Positions 33,562-42,752 of a DNA stretch of 64,000 bases are shown here, in pieces (within the stretch, counting starts at the first letter, position 1; every line of letters begins with the position of its first letter). Where the stretch lies: contig NZ_CP104307.1 in assembly GCF_025252405.1 (NCBI RefSeq), forward strand, positions 558,001-622,000. Direction: 5' to 3'. The notes under the pieces were generated by a model. That model was not told the DNA's origin and did not search any database. It saw only the letters and a list, made by a program, of their open reading frames with translations. The position numbers and the translations under genes were made by a program. This DNA is from Flavobacterium sp. TR2. GTDB lineage: Bacteria > Bacteroidota > Bacteroidia > Flavobacteriales > Flavobacteriaceae.

Positions 33562-34857
33562 TTAAACAACACGAATCACAAAATAATTCTTCTTTCCGCT
33601 TTGCAATAAAACGAATTGATTATTGATTAAATCATTTGCCGTTAAAACAAAATCTTCTTTTATTTTTTCTCTATTTACAGAAATTGAGTTAGCCGTTAGA
33701 GCTCTTCTCGCCTCTCCGTTTGATTTAAAGAAACCCGTTTTTTCGTTTAAAACTGTAATAATATCCAATCCGTTTTCTAAATCAGCTTTTGCGATTTCAG
33801 CTTGCGGAACTCCGTCAAAAACTTCTAAAAAAGTAGCTTCATCCAATTTTTTCAAATCTTCTGCAGTTGAATTTCCAAACAAAATATTTGAAGCCTGAAT
33901 TGCTTTTTCCAATTCTTCTCTATTATGAACAAAAACAGTAATTTCTTCTGCTAATTTCTTTTGTAAAACTCTTAAATGCGGAGCCGTTTTGTGCTCTTCA
34001 ATTAAAGCTTCAATAGTATCTTTATCTAAGAAAGTAAAGATTTTAATGTATTTCTCAGCATCAACATCGGTCGTGTTTACCCAAAATTGGTAGAATTTGT
34101 ATACAGAAGTCTTGTCCGCATCTAGCCAAACGTTTCCACCTTCAGACTTTCCAAATTTAGATCCGTCCGCTTTTGTAATAAGAGGCGTTGTTAAGGCATA
34201 AGCTTTAGCATTCTCACCTCCCATTCTGCGCACTAATTCTGTACCAGTAGTAATATTACCCCATTGGTCAGAACCTCCCATTTGCAGAATACAGTTGTTG
34301 TTTTTATATAAATGATAGAAATCGTAACCTTGAATTAATTGATATGTAAATTCTGTAAAAGACATTCCTTCACCTTCTCCGCTAAATCTCTTTTTTACAG
34401 AATCTTTAGCCATCATATAATTTACGGTGATTCTTTTTCCAACTTCACGTGCAAAATCGATAAAAGAGAATTCTTTCATCCAATCGTAGTTATTCACCAT
34501 TAGTGGCGCATTGGCTTCGGTTGAATTAAAATCTAAGAAACGAGACAAAACGCTTTTGATTCCAGCTACGTTTTTAGCCAAAGCCTCTTCGTCAAGCAAG
34601 TTTCTTTCATCAGATTTACCAGAAGGATCACCGATCATTCCTGTTGCTCCACCTACTAAAGCAATCGGTCTATGCCCGAAATTCTTTAGGTGAACCAATA
34701 AAATAATCTGAACCATACTTCCGATGTGCAGTGAATCTGCCGTTGGATCAAAACCGATATAGGCAGTGGTAGCTTCTTTTAGCAATTGTTCTTCCGTTCC
34801 AGGCATACTATCATGGTATAACCCGCGCCATTTTAATTCTTCAACTAGATTCTTCAT
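33562..34857 (-). CDS. tyrS: Tyrosine-tRNA ligase
   Basis: 431 residues from the ATG at 34857 ([16 protein letters not shown]); a frame seven codons longer would start inside the promoter. Class I signature HIGS in [10 protein letters not shown] (residues 46-49) and the KFGKSEGG form of KMSKS. The C-terminal part is an S4-like RNA-binding domain (about 370-431). It charges tRNA-Tyr. It has a clear promoter at 34876-34906, and its own terminator has been split by the IS3 element. Confidence 0.96.
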   Translation of the reverse strand: MKNLVEELKWRGLYHDSMPGTEEQLLKEATTAYIGFDPTADSLHIGSMVQIILLVHLKNFGHRPIALVGGATGMIGDPSGKSDERNLLDEEALAKNVAGIKSVLSRFLDFNSTEANAPLMVNNYDWMKEFSFIDFAREVGKRITVNYMMAKDSVKKRFSGEGEGMSFTEFTYQLIQGYDFYHLYKNNNCILQMGGSDQWGNITTGTELVRRMGGENAKAYALTTPLITKADGSKFGKSEGGNVWLDADKTSVYKFYQFWVNTTDVDAEKYIKIFTFLDKDTIEALIEEHKTAPHLRVLQKKLAEEITVFVHNREELEKAIQASNILFGNSTAEDLKKLDEATFLEVFDGVPQAEIAKADLENGLDIITVLNEKTGFFKSNGEARRALTANSISVNREKIKEDFVLTANDLINNQFVLLQSGKKNYFVIRVV

Positions 34858-34875
34858 TTTTTTAAATAATTTGCG

Positions 34876-34906
34876 CAAATGTAATCAATGTCAATGGCAA
34901 TGACAA
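34876..34906 (-). promoter_or_regulatory. Promoter of tyrS
   Basis: On the minus strand, TTG (34906-34904), 20 bases, then TACATTTG (34883-34876). This matches the Bacteroidetes consensus TTG-N17-23-TAnnTTTG fully and sets the tyrS start at 34857. Confidence 0.75.
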
Positions 34907-34913
34907 AAAAGTC

Positions 34914-35016
34914 TGCCACTAAGACACTAAGGCGCAAAGTTTTTTACTTCTATAAAGTTTACACTAAGCCTTCACAACAAAAAGCAAAAATTTCGCGCCT
35001 TAGCGCCTTCGTGGCA
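34914..35016. repeat. Inverted repeat, TGCCACTAAG...CTTCGTGGCA family
   Basis: TGCCACTAAGACACTAAGGCGC (34914-34935) and GCGCCTTAGCGCCTTCGTGGCA (34995-35016) are complementary at 19 of 22 positions. It lies between the divergent tyrS and epimerase genes. Confidence 0.75.
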
Positions 35017-35089
35017 AAAGAAAAAAAACCTTTGCAACTTTGTCCCTTTGCAACTTTGCACCTTAAAAGCAAAAACTTATCTTTACAAC

Positions 35090-36091
35090 ATGATATTAGT
35101 AACTGGAGGAACTGGTTTAGTAGGTGCACATTTATTGCTTCATTTAATTGAGAGTGGAGAAAATGTTCGGGCAATTTACAGAACCGAAAAAAATATTCAG
35201 AAGACAAAATCGGTTTTTGACTTGTATAAAAAAACAGATCTGTTTGAAAAAATCAATTGGCTCGAAGCCGATATTCTGGACGTTCCTTCACTTGAAACCG
35301 CTTTTATCGACATCAAACAAGTGTATCACTGCGCAGCAGTTATTTCGTTTGATCCAAAAGACGAAGAAAACCTTAGAAAAACCAATATCGAAGGAACTGC
35401 CAATATGGTCAATTTTTCCATTGCCAAAGAGGTAGAAAAATTTTGCTACATCAGTTCTATAGCCGCTTTGGGAGATATTGCACCTCATGAAACACACATT
35501 ACCGAAGAAACAGACTGGAATCCTGAGAAACCGCACAGCGATTATGCCATTTCTAAATACGGTGCCGAAATGGAAGTATGGCGCGCACAGCAGGAAGGCT
35601 TAAATGTCATTATCGTAAATCCGGGAGTAATTTTGGGTCCGCCGAAAATGATGGATATTTTCGACGAAGGCAGCAGTGAAATTTATCGAAAAGTAGCCAA
35701 GGGGCTTCCGTTCTATACACTTGGGAGCACTGGTTTCATCTCTGTTGATGATGTTGCAAAAACTACTTATGAACTGATGAAAAGCGAAATAAAAAACGAA
35801 CGTTTTACGCTCATTTCTGACAATATCATTTTTAAAGACCTTTTAAACACTGTTTCTGATGTTTTAAAAGTAAAAAGACCGCACATTCATGCCTCTCCTT
35901 TTTTTATGAATGCATTGTGGATTGCCGACGGAATATTTTCGACTTTATTTTTTAGAAAAAGAAGCATTACAAAAGCAACAGCAAAAGCTTCGTATTCAAA
36001 AAACCTATATAGCAACGAAAAAATAAAAACCGCTCTAGGAACGGTTTTTACAGATATTCATCAATATATTAACGACAGCTCAAAACTATAG
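35090..36091 (+). CDS. NAD-dependent epimerase/dehydratase-like SDR
   Basis: 333 residues from the ATG at 35090 (MILVTGGTGLVGAH), which places the dinucleotide-binding GGTGLVG motif at residues 6-12, as usual in extended SDR proteins; the fourteen-codon upstream extension is repeat DNA. YAISKYGAEMEV supplies the YxxxK pair (about 155-159). Substrate unknown: relatives include UDP-sugar epimerases and dihydroflavonol-reductase-like enzymes. The stop codon abuts the stop of the DUF4296 gene on the other strand, so no separate terminator exists between them. Confidence 0.8.
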   Translation: MILVTGGTGLVGAHLLLHLIESGENVRAIYRTEKNIQKTKSVFDLYKKTDLFEKINWLEADILDVPSLETAFIDIKQVYHCAAVISFDPKDEENLRKTNIEGTANMVNFSIAKEVEKFCYISSIAALGDIAPHETHITEETDWNPEKPHSDYAISKYGAEMEVWRAQQEGLNVIIVNPGVILGPPKMMDIFDEGSSEIYRKVAKGLPFYTLGSTGFISVDDVAKTTYELMKSEIKNERFTLISDNIIFKDLLNTVSDVLKVKRPHIHASPFFMNALWIADGIFSTLFFRKRSITKATAKASYSKNLYSNEKIKTALGTVFTDIHQYINDSSKL

Positions 36092-36562
36092 TTATTTCCT
36101 ATTTCTGTGAGCCTCTCTTATAGAATCGATATTAATTTTTGGAGCTGGTTTTTGAACAGAATCTTTTGAAGCCGTTTTAGCCTTATTTTTTGCTTCCTTA
36201 GCCGCTTTCTTTTCATCAATTTTAGCTAAAGAATCTGCTGCTCGCTGATTTACAGAAATCCTTTTATTTACTGCATCAAACATATCTTTATAACTTTCGT
36301 AATCCGAAGCATAATAGATATTGCTCTGCGCAAACTGAAGACTGTCTACTTTATATTTTTTCAAAACAAACCTTGTCGGATTGTTGTCTATTGAATCCAA
36401 AGACAATGGCTTCTGATATCTCATTGCTTCCAAAAGAGATAAATCATACATAATATCAATCATTTTCTCTTTCTCAATAAGCTTTGCAGGCTGTTTTACA
36501 ACCTCTTTTTTGCAGCTTACAGAAAGAAACAAAACCAATAGTATGACTATAAAATTCTTCAT
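36092..36562 (-). CDS. DUF4296 lipoprotein
   Basis: 156 residues. Lipobox (LFLSVSC, cysteine about 17), then the DUF4296 domain (about 30-105: KMIDIMYDLSLLEAMRYQ, QSNIYYASDYESYKDMFD), then a lysine/alanine-rich low-complexity tail ending HRNRK. The family is Bacteroidota-specific and usually found near pyrC, as here, nine bases downstream of it. Function unknown. Confidence 0.82.
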   Translation of the reverse strand: MKNFIVILLVLFLSVSCKKEVVKQPAKLIEKEKMIDIMYDLSLLEAMRYQKPLSLDSIDNNPTRFVLKKYKVDSLQFAQSNIYYASDYESYKDMFDAVNKRISVNQRAADSLAKIDEKKAAKEAKNKAKTASKDSVQKPAPKINIDSIREAHRNRK

Positions 36563-36571
36563 AGCTGTTTT

Positions 36572-37912
36572 TTATCTATCAAACAATAATCTTTTACCTG
36601 CTCTGGTATCTTTTACTTTAAAATTATTGTAAACCAATTCTCCGTTTACAAAAGTATGCGTGATTCTAGATTTGAATGTATAACCTTCAAACGGAGACCA
36701 TCCGCATTTGTATAAAATATTTTCTGGCTTCACGCTCCAAGGCAAACTTGGATTAACGATTACCAAATCGGCATGGTAACCCTCTCTGATGAATCCTCTT
36801 TTTTCTATTTTGAAAAGTTTAGCTGGATTGTGGCACATTTTCTCCACGATTTTCTCCACACTAATTTTTCCTTGGTGATGCGCTTCAAACATTGCTACAA
36901 CGGCGTGCTGCACCAACGGGCCTCCAGAAGGCGCATTCAGATACGACTGTTGCTTTTCTTCTTTCGTATGAGGCGCGTGATCTGTCGCGATTACATCAAT
37001 TCTTCCGTCGTTCAAAGCTTTCCAAAGTTCTGCACGGTCATCAGCAGTTTTAACAGCCGGATTCCATTTAATGAAATTTCCTTTAGTTTTATAATCTTCA
37101 TCTGTAAACCAAAGATGATGTACACAAACCTCAGCAGTGATTTTTTTCTCTTCTAACGGAATTTTATTGGTAAACAATTCCATTTCCTTTGCAGTTGAAA
37201 GATGGAAAATATGCAGCCTTGCTCCAGTTCTTTTTGCCAAAGCCACTGCTTTTGAAGAAGAAATGTAACAAGCTTCGGCACTTCTTATCAGGTTATGCGC
37301 CGTTACTGGCACGTCGTCTCCGTACTGTTCCTTAAAAGCGGCCAGATTATTTTTAATCGTAGTTTCGTCTTCGCAGTGAACTGCTATCAGCATTGGCGTG
37401 CTTGAGAATATTTTTTCTAAAACCGCTTCATTATCCACCAGCATATTTCCTGTAGACGAGCCTAAGAAAATTTTAATTCCCGCAACATTCTTTGGATTTG
37501 TTTTTAAAACTTCTTCCAAATTATCGTTTGTTGCTCCCATCATAAACGAATAATTCGCAAATGATTTTTGAGAAGCAATTTGATATTTATCTTCTAATAT
37601 TTCTTGAGTAACCGCATTCGGAACCGTATTGGGCTGTTCGATAAAAGAAGTAATTCCGCCGGCAACAGCCGCACGCGATTCTGATTCTATATCTCCTTTA
37701 TGCGTTAATCCCGGCTCTCTAAAATGCACTTGATCGTCTATCGCGCCTGGCATCAAATAGTTTCCTTCAGCGTCGATTACGATACAATCTGATGTCTTTA
37801 ATGAAATGCTGTCTGCAATTTCAACAATCAAATCGTTTTCAATTAAAACATCACCTTCAAAAATTGTCCCTTCGTTTACAATTTTGGCATTTTTTATTAA
37901 AATCCTGTTCAT
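36572..37912 (-). CDS. pyrC: Dihydroorotase
   Basis: 446 residues. The amidohydrolase pattern is present: DDQVHFREPGLTHKG at about residues 58-72, HCED for the middle histidines and ATDHAPHTKEEK for the catalytic Asp. The first histidine of the HxH pair is replaced by Gln (QVH). That variant occurs in the Bacteroidota form of the enzyme, so I keep the assignment but note that metal binding differs from the textbook site. It closes carbamoyl aspartate to dihydroorotate in pyrimidine synthesis. The gene lies ten bases after the glycosyltransferase gene. Confidence 0.88.
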   Translation of the reverse strand: MNRILIKNAKIVNEGTIFEGDVLIENDLIVEIADSISLKTSDCIVIDAEGNYLMPGAIDDQVHFREPGLTHKGDIESESRAAVAGGITSFIEQPNTVPNAVTQEILEDKYQIASQKSFANYSFMMGATNDNLEEVLKTNPKNVAGIKIFLGSSTGNMLVDNEAVLEKIFSSTPMLIAVHCEDETTIKNNLAAFKEQYGDDVPVTAHNLIRSAEACYISSSKAVALAKRTGARLHIFHLSTAKEMELFTNKIPLEEKKITAEVCVHHLWFTDEDYKTKGNFIKWNPAVKTADDRAELWKALNDGRIDVIATDHAPHTKEEKQQSYLNAPSGGPLVQHAVVAMFEAHHQGKISVEKIVEKMCHNPAKLFKIEKRGFIREGYHADLVIVNPSLPWSVKPENILYKCGWSPFEGYTFKSRITHTFVNGELVYNNFKVKDTRAGKRLLFDR

Positions 37913-37922
37913 TTCGGTTGGT

Positions 37923-38648
37923 TTATAATGAATTGACTAATTTTCTTAATCTAAGCGAAATCACTCCAAGAATAGCTTCTTTAATAATAGCATTGCTCAT
38001 TTTAGAAACTCCTTTTGTTCTATCGGTAAAAATAATTGGGACTTCGGTAATTTGAAATTTGGCGCAGTAAGTTCTGTACTTCATCTCAATTTGAAACGCG
38101 TATCCGACAAACTTTATTTTATTTAAATTGATTTTCTCCAAAACTTCTCTTTTGTAGCATACAAAACCCGCAGTGGCATCGTGAATTTTCATTCCGGTGA
38201 TAAATTTTACATAAACAGATGCAAAGTAAGACATCAAAACTCGGCTTAGAGGCCAGTTGACTACATTTACACCTTTTACATAACGAGAACCAATAGCAAG
38301 ATCTGCCCCACCAAAATGGCAGGCATCATACAATTTTTCTAAATCGTTTGGATTATGCGAAAAATCGGCATCCATTTCAAAAATAAACTGATAATCGCGT
38401 TCCAAAGCCCATTTAAAGCCATGAACATATGCAGTTCCCAAACCTGATTTTTTAGTTCTCTGCTCCAAAAAAAGTTTTCCTGGATATTCTTCCTGCAATG
38501 CAATGACTTTTTTTGCCGTGTGATCTGGAGAATTATCATCGATAATCAGCAGATGAAAAGATTTATGCTGCGAAAGTACAGCTCTAACTATACTTTCTAC
38601 GTTTTCAATTTCGTTATATGTGGGAATTATGACAATGCTATCATTCAT
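37923..38648 (-). CDS. Polyprenol monophosphomannose synthase-like glycosyltransferase
   Basis: 241 residues, GT2 family. IIPTYNEIENVESIVRAVL at the N-terminus, DDNSPD and MDADFSHNP (metal-binding DxD) and a C-terminal segment ending PIIFTDRTKGVSKMSNAI match dolichol/polyprenol-phosphate mannose synthases. It lacks a transmembrane domain, so it is the short soluble form. It probably charges a lipid carrier with mannose or another sugar for glycan or lipoglycan synthesis. First gene of the DPM1-like, pyrC, DUF4296 operon. Confidence 0.85.
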   Translation of the reverse strand: MNDSIVIIPTYNEIENVESIVRAVLSQHKSFHLLIIDDNSPDHTAKKVIALQEEYPGKLFLEQRTKKSGLGTAYVHGFKWALERDYQFIFEMDADFSHNPNDLEKLYDACHFGGADLAIGSRYVKGVNVVNWPLSRVLMSYFASVYVKFITGMKIHDATAGFVCYKREVLEKINLNKIKFVGYAFQIEMKYRTYCAKFQITEVPIIFTDRTKGVSKMSNAIIKEAILGVISLRLRKLVNSL

Positions 38649-38739
38649 TTTTTCTCGGTAATTTCACCGCAAAAGTAAACTTTTTATAGCATTTGATTCA
38701 TAATAAATATATAATAAAAGTATTGCATCAAAAAATTAC

Positions 38740-38747
38740 TAATTTTG
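38740..38747 (+). promoter_or_regulatory. -7 box of the DUF4271 gene
   Basis: TAATTTTG, 7 bases before the start codon at 38755. The upstream TTG is only 14 bases away, less than the usual 17-23, so only the -7 half is convincing. Confidence 0.4.
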
Positions 38748-38754
38748 TATCGCT

Positions 38755-39423
38755 ATGATTGAACAACTTCATCCTCGGATTATTGAAAACAAAGACTGGG
38801 CGACGCTTTTATTTGTGCTGACCTTTGCCGTTGTTGCCATGACAAAATCTGCTTACGAAACTAGATTTAGTGAATTTAGTAAACTTATTTTTTCTGATAA
38901 ATATGCCAAAATTTATCGGGACAACAGTCACATGAAAAACAGCTTTACGGTCGGTTTATTTTTTGTGCAGATTGTATCGTTTGCTTTTTTTATTCTGCTT
39001 ACGATGAATGTTTTTGGCCACGCTTCAAAAACAGATTGGGTTCTCTTTATCCAGATTGCCACTTTTCTGCTTTATTTCATTTTAGGAAAATATTTGATTG
39101 AGAAAATTGTTGCGACTTCTTTCAATATTGATGAATTTGTAGAGCTTTTTAATTTACAGAAAGTAACGTACAGGACTTATATTGGGGTTTTAATCCTTCC
39201 AATTAATGCGGTTTTATTTTATTATGACAATATTCCGCAGATTATTCCGCTAGCAATCATAGGCATTTCGCTGTGTATTAGCGTATACTCGTACTTTATT
39301 TCAATTAAAACATATCAAAACGTAATAATCGGTAAGTTATTTTATTTTATTTTGTATCTTTGCGCTCTTGAAATAGCCCCTTATTATTTTCTCTATTATT
39401 GGATAACAAAAGGGAGTGCTTAG
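38755..39423 (+). CDS. DUF4271 membrane protein
   Basis: 222 residues with about six or seven transmembrane helices and a short N-terminal cytosolic stretch (ENKDWATLLFVLTF). The family DUF4271 is restricted to Bacteroidota and is regularly found just before hemD, as here. Function unknown; a link to tetrapyrrole synthesis is only a guess from neighbourhood. Confidence 0.82.
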   Translation: MIEQLHPRIIENKDWATLLFVLTFAVVAMTKSAYETRFSEFSKLIFSDKYAKIYRDNSHMKNSFTVGLFFVQIVSFAFFILLTMNVFGHASKTDWVLFIQIATFLLYFILGKYLIEKIVATSFNIDEFVELFNLQKVTYRTYIGVLILPINAVLFYYDNIPQIIPLAIIGISLCISVYSYFISIKTYQNVIIGKLFYFILYLCALEIAPYYFLYYWITKGSA

Positions 39424-39437
39424 AAAATATTTATAAT

Positions 39438-40187
39438 ATGAAAGTGAAAACAATTTTGGTGTCACAGCCTGAACCTAAAGTGGAGAATTCTCCTTACTTT
39501 GAGCTCCAACAAAAACACAAAATAAAAATTGATTTCAGACCATTTATTCATGTAGAAGGGGTTAGCGCAAAAGAGATTCGATTACAAAAAATCGATCTTA
39601 ATCATTACACTGCGATCATTTTAACAAGTCGAAATGCTGTAGATCATTTTTTTAGAGTGGCTGATGAAATGCGTTACAAAGTTCCTGAAGGATTGAAGTA
39701 TTTTTGTCAATCTGAGGCCGTTGCGTTTTACCTTCAAAAGTATGTTGTGTACAGAAAACGTAAGATTTACGTTGGAGCAAAAGATTTTGCAGATTTATCT
39801 CCGCTGATTAAGAAGTACAAAGACGAGAAGTTCTTACTTCCTGCATCTGACCAATTAAATGCAGATGCTCCTGTTACATTAAACAGTCTAAAAGTAGATT
39901 GGGCACAAGCTATTTTCTATAGAACTGTAATGAGTGATTTATCTGATTTAGCTGATGTTTATTATGACGTTTTAGCTTTTTTCAGCCCAACAGGAATTAA
40001 ATCATTGTTTAAAAATTTCCCAGATTTTAAACAAAACAACACCAGAATTGCAGTATTCGGAAGCACAACGCAAAAAGAAGCTTTAGATCATGGTTTAAGA
40101 GTTGATATTCTTGCTCCTACTCCTGAAACGCCTTCTATGACAATGGCTTTAGAAAAATACGTAGCAGAAGCCAACAAAGGAAAATAA
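39438..40187 (+). CDS. hemD: Uroporphyrinogen-III synthase
   Basis: 249 residues from the ATG at 39438 (MKVKTILVSQPEP); the thirteen-codon longer frame overlaps the upstream gene. The two-domain HemD fold is recognised from ILTSRNAVDHFFRVADEM, DVLAFFSPTGIKSLFKNFP and AVFGSTTQKEALDHGL, ending with PTPETPSMTMALEKYV. It closes the tetrapyrrole ring on the way to heme. A TATCTTTG element within the previous gene (39355-39362) could start extra transcription. Confidence 0.88.
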   Translation: MKVKTILVSQPEPKVENSPYFELQQKHKIKIDFRPFIHVEGVSAKEIRLQKIDLNHYTAIILTSRNAVDHFFRVADEMRYKVPEGLKYFCQSEAVAFYLQKYVVYRKRKIYVGAKDFADLSPLIKKYKDEKFLLPASDQLNADAPVTLNSLKVDWAQAIFYRTVMSDLSDLADVYYDVLAFFSPTGIKSLFKNFPDFKQNNTRIAVFGSTTQKEALDHGLRVDILAPTPETPSMTMALEKYVAEANKGK

Positions 40188-40657
40188 CCTTTTTTAAAAC
40201 ATACAATTCCGAAGTCTCGGGATAAAATTCCAAATTCCAAATTTCAAGTTAACCGCTTGAGATTTGGAATTTTTGTTTTTAGAGCTCCTTCGATACGTTT
40301 CCCGTGGTTGAAACCACGGGCTATGTTTTGATTTAGATTGGAATTTGGAATTTCAAAAACTGAAATTTTCTTTTTAGAATGAATTTCTTAAACGCATTTC
40401 CCGTGGTTGAAACCACGGGCTATGTTTTGATTTAGATTGGAATTTAGAATTGCAAAAATTGAAATTTTCTTTTTAGAATGAATTTCTTAAACGCGTTTCC
40501 CGTGGTTGAAACCACGGGCTATATTTTGATTTGGACTGGAATTTGAGATTTGTAATTTGAGATTTCAAAAATTAGATTTTCCATTTCTACATCATTTTGA
40601 CTACATTTGATTTCTATTGATAACCCAAATCACAAAAATAGTTTCAAATTATAAGTT
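40188..40657. repeat. 99-bp tandem array around CCCGTGGTTGAAACCACGGG
   Basis: 470 bases without a gene. A palindrome CCCGTGGTT-GA-AACCACGGG starts at 40301, 40400 and 40499, so the period is 99 bases. The intervening text (GGGCTATGTTTTGATTTAGATTGG..., CTTTTTAGAATGAATTTCTTAA) is conserved between copies. Ahead of it is an AATTCCAAATTCCAAATTTC spacer repeat facing GATTTGGAATTTTT. The palindrome recurs at 55084 and 55170. No gene is visible in the region. Confidence 0.85.
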
Positions 40658-41128
40658 ATGAAAATCAACTCTCTATTAATTGAAATTGACGGAATCGACA
40701 AGGAAATTCTTCGCTATCTCATGGACGATGCCCGAAAACCAATTTTACAGATAGCTAACAAAATAGGAATCTCAGGAGCCGCAATTCACCAGAGATTAAA
40801 AAAACTGGAGCAATCTGGCGTTATTTCTGGATCTAAATTTACTGTCAACCCAAAAGTTTTGGGCTACAACACAATGGCGTTTGTTGGCGTTTATTTGGAC
40901 AAAGCTTCCAGAAACTCTGAAGCCGTAAAAGAACTCAGAAAAATTCCAGAGGTTTTAGAATGCCATTACACAACAGGAAACTGGTCCGTTTTGATTAAAA
41001 TCATCTGTCGGGACAACGAACATTTAATGCAGCTTCTCAATACAAAAATTCAAGCCATAGAAGGCGTTTCCAGAACTGAAACTTTCATCTCGCTAGATCA
41101 GCAGATTGACAGGCAGATACAGCTTTAG
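40658..41128 (+). CDS. Lrp/AsnC-family transcriptional regulator
   Basis: 156 residues. AsnC-type helix-turn-helix at about residues 15-60 (DGIDKEILRYLMDDARKP, ISGAAIHQRLKKLEQSGVI), then the ligand-binding RAM domain (70-150, ending SRTETFISLDQQIDRQIQL). Members bind amino acids and control amino-acid metabolism. Target unknown. It stands alone between repeat DNA and the convergent YugP-like gene. Confidence 0.88.
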   Translation: MKINSLLIEIDGIDKEILRYLMDDARKPILQIANKIGISGAAIHQRLKKLEQSGVISGSKFTVNPKVLGYNTMAFVGVYLDKASRNSEAVKELRKIPEVLECHYTTGNWSVLIKIICRDNEHLMQLLNTKIQAIEGVSRTETFISLDQQIDRQIQL

Positions 41129-41177
41129 AAATTAGATAATGTGTCAATTTTGATAATTTGATAATTTTTCGCTAGCT

Positions 41178-41235
41178 GTCACCCTGATCGGAGTTGAAGG
41201 ACTTAATTACCTATAAGAGCTTCGACTTCGCTCAG
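41178..41235. repeat. CTTCGACTTCGCTCAG-type inverted pair
   Basis: GTCACCCTGATCGGAGTTGA (41178-41197, complement-like) faces GAGCTTCGACTTCGCTCAG (41217-41235). The plus form recurs at 47627-47645, 47751-47769, 47886-47904, 56370 and 56691. Confidence 0.65.
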
Positions 41236-41260
41236 CCAGACAAACTTAGTAAAAAAACGA

Positions 41261-41295
41261 AACCCGGCAGGCTTTAAAAACCTGTCGGGTTTGTT
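41261..41295. terminator. Bidirectional terminator, CCCGACAGG family
   Basis: AACCCGGCAGG / CCTGTCGGGTT arms (41261-41271, 41281-41291) with a CTTTAAAAA loop between convergent genes, A7 before and TTTG after. The same hairpin text is seen after fbp (9141-9170). Confidence 0.75.
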
Positions 41296-41333
41296 ATAAA
41301 TTATCTAATTGACTAATTATCTCAATTATAAAA

Positions 41334-42020
41334 TTAGTTCCTTCTACTTCCAGAATAGATTGATATATAGTACAGCAACGTTGCAATCGAACCAATTGCC
41401 GCTACTACATAAGTTCTTGCTGCCCATTTTAAAGCGTCTTTTGCTCCTGCCTGTTCTTCTTGCGTTAGCATATGTTTGTTCTCTAACCAAGCCAAAGCAC
41501 GGTTACTAGCATCGTACTCTACCGGGAGTGTAATGATGGAAAACAAAGTTGTTGCGGCAAAAATGATAATTCCAATCAATAGTAATCCAGGAAAAACTTT
41601 AATCATTAGAATTCCTGCTATCAAAATCCATTGCACGTAATTGGAAGCAACGCTTACAATTGGAACGAGCTTAGAACGCATTGTCAGCCATTCGTAACCA
41701 ATTGCGTGCTGCACTGCGTGACCGCATTCGTGCGCTGCAACTGCGGCTGCGGCTGCGTTGCGATGGTTGTAAACTGCTTCGCTTAAATTTACTGTTTTAT
41801 CTGATGGATTATAATGATCTGTTAACTGACCTGGCGTTGAGATAACGCGAACATCTGTAATTCCGTTATCGGCAAGCATTTTTTCTGCGATTTCACGGCC
41901 GCTCATTCCGTTTCTTAATTGCAGCTTCGAATACAATTCAAATTTACTCTTCAGCTGCGAGCTTACCAGCCAGCTGAACAACATTATAGCTCCAGCAATA
42001 ATTAAATATCCTGATCCCAT
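41334..42020 (-). CDS. YugP-type zinc metallopeptidase (membrane)
   Basis: 228 residues. One N-terminal transmembrane helix (LIIAGAIMLFSWLVSS), then AAAAAVAAHECGHAVQHAIG with the HExxH zinc site at about residues 108-112, followed by several more hydrophobic helices (WILIAGILMIKVFPGLLL). It matches the DUF2362/YugP family, membrane-bound zinc metalloproteases of unknown target. Convergent with the Lrp gene, with a shared terminator between. Confidence 0.85.
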   Translation of the reverse strand: MGSGYLIIAGAIMLFSWLVSSQLKSKFELYSKLQLRNGMSGREIAEKMLADNGITDVRVISTPGQLTDHYNPSDKTVNLSEAVYNHRNAAAAAVAAHECGHAVQHAIGYEWLTMRSKLVPIVSVASNYVQWILIAGILMIKVFPGLLLIGIIIFAATTLFSIITLPVEYDASNRALAWLENKHMLTQEEQAGAKDALKWAARTYVVAAIGSIATLLYYISIYSGSRRN

Positions 42021-42122
42021 TTTTTCTGTTTTTAGATTGATTTTTAAATTTACAAAACAAACCTCAAATTGCGAACCATTTTAACAAAATGCCATTTTGA
42101 CATTATTTTTACCACTTTTGAC

Positions 42123-42752
42123 TTAATTCAGCATATTGTTTTTGAGCAGAAAAGCAATTAATTCTGCCACATTTTTCATTTTATATTTTTGAAGAATATT
42201 GCGTCGATGCGTTTGAACGGTTAGAAAACTCAAAAATAAATCATCGGCAATTTCTTGGGTAGATTTTCCTTGCGAAAGCAATAATGCAATATCACGTTCT
42301 CTTCGGCTCAAGCCTGGAATTCTTTCTAAATCTTCAGATAATGGCTGGCTAATTATGGTTTTTACCTCTTCACTAAAAACAATTTCACCGTCAATTGCTT
42401 TGTAAATACATTCTTTAAACTCATCAAAGGAAGCATTTTTAAGAATATAGCCGTTTCCACCATTCTGAATAAACTGCATGACCAAACTTCTCTCTGACTG
42501 GCTGCTCATACCAATAATTACAATTTTGGGATGCTTTTGCTTGATTGTTTTACATAAATCAACTCCATTTATTACCGGCAGGAAAATATCCATTAAAATC
42601 AAATCGACTTTATGGTCTTCGATATAATCTAGAAGTGCAATTCCAGATTCGAATTTTTCTACAATTTCTATATTCTCCAAATCCGAAAGCAAGCCTGAAA
42701 TTCCTGAAATCACAATCGGATGGTCGTCTACTATTATTGTTTTATACTTCAT
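42123..42752 (-). CDS. NarL/LuxR-family response regulator
   Basis: 209 residues: receiver domain with DDH pocket and phospho-acceptor Asp55 (LILMDIFLPVING), and a LuxR-type DNA-binding domain at about 145-205 (SRRERDIALLLSQGKSTQEI, TVQTHRRNILQKY). Its start overlaps the end of the histidine kinase gene by 11 bases, so the two form one two-component pair. The palindromic TATCAGGT sites 2 kb away, in front of the divergent lipoprotein gene, are a plausible target. Confidence 0.9.
   Translation of the reverse strand: MKYKTIIVDDHPIVISGISGLLSDLENIEIVEKFESGIALLDYIEDHKVDLILMDIFLPVINGVDLCKTIKQKHPKIVIIGMSSQSERSLVMQFIQNGGNGYILKNASFDEFKECIYKAIDGEIVFSEEVKTIISQPLSEDLERIPGLSRRERDIALLLSQGKSTQEIADDLFLSFLTVQTHRRNILQKYKMKNVAELIAFLLKNNMLN

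Noticed and set aside
34907..35089. A coding region between tyrS and the epimerase
   Set aside because: Short frames here run through the inverted repeat and resemble no protein; the two strands give equally meaningless products.
37735..37760. Defective dihydroorotase because the first His of HxH is Gln
   Set aside because: I recall the same QVHFREPG wording in Bacteroidota PyrC proteins, so it is a family variant and not a lesion.
40301..40560. CRISPR-like array of regularly spaced palindromes
   Set aside because: The spacing is regular because the linkers are nearly identical copies, not unique spacers; the period is 99 bases and no cas genes are near.
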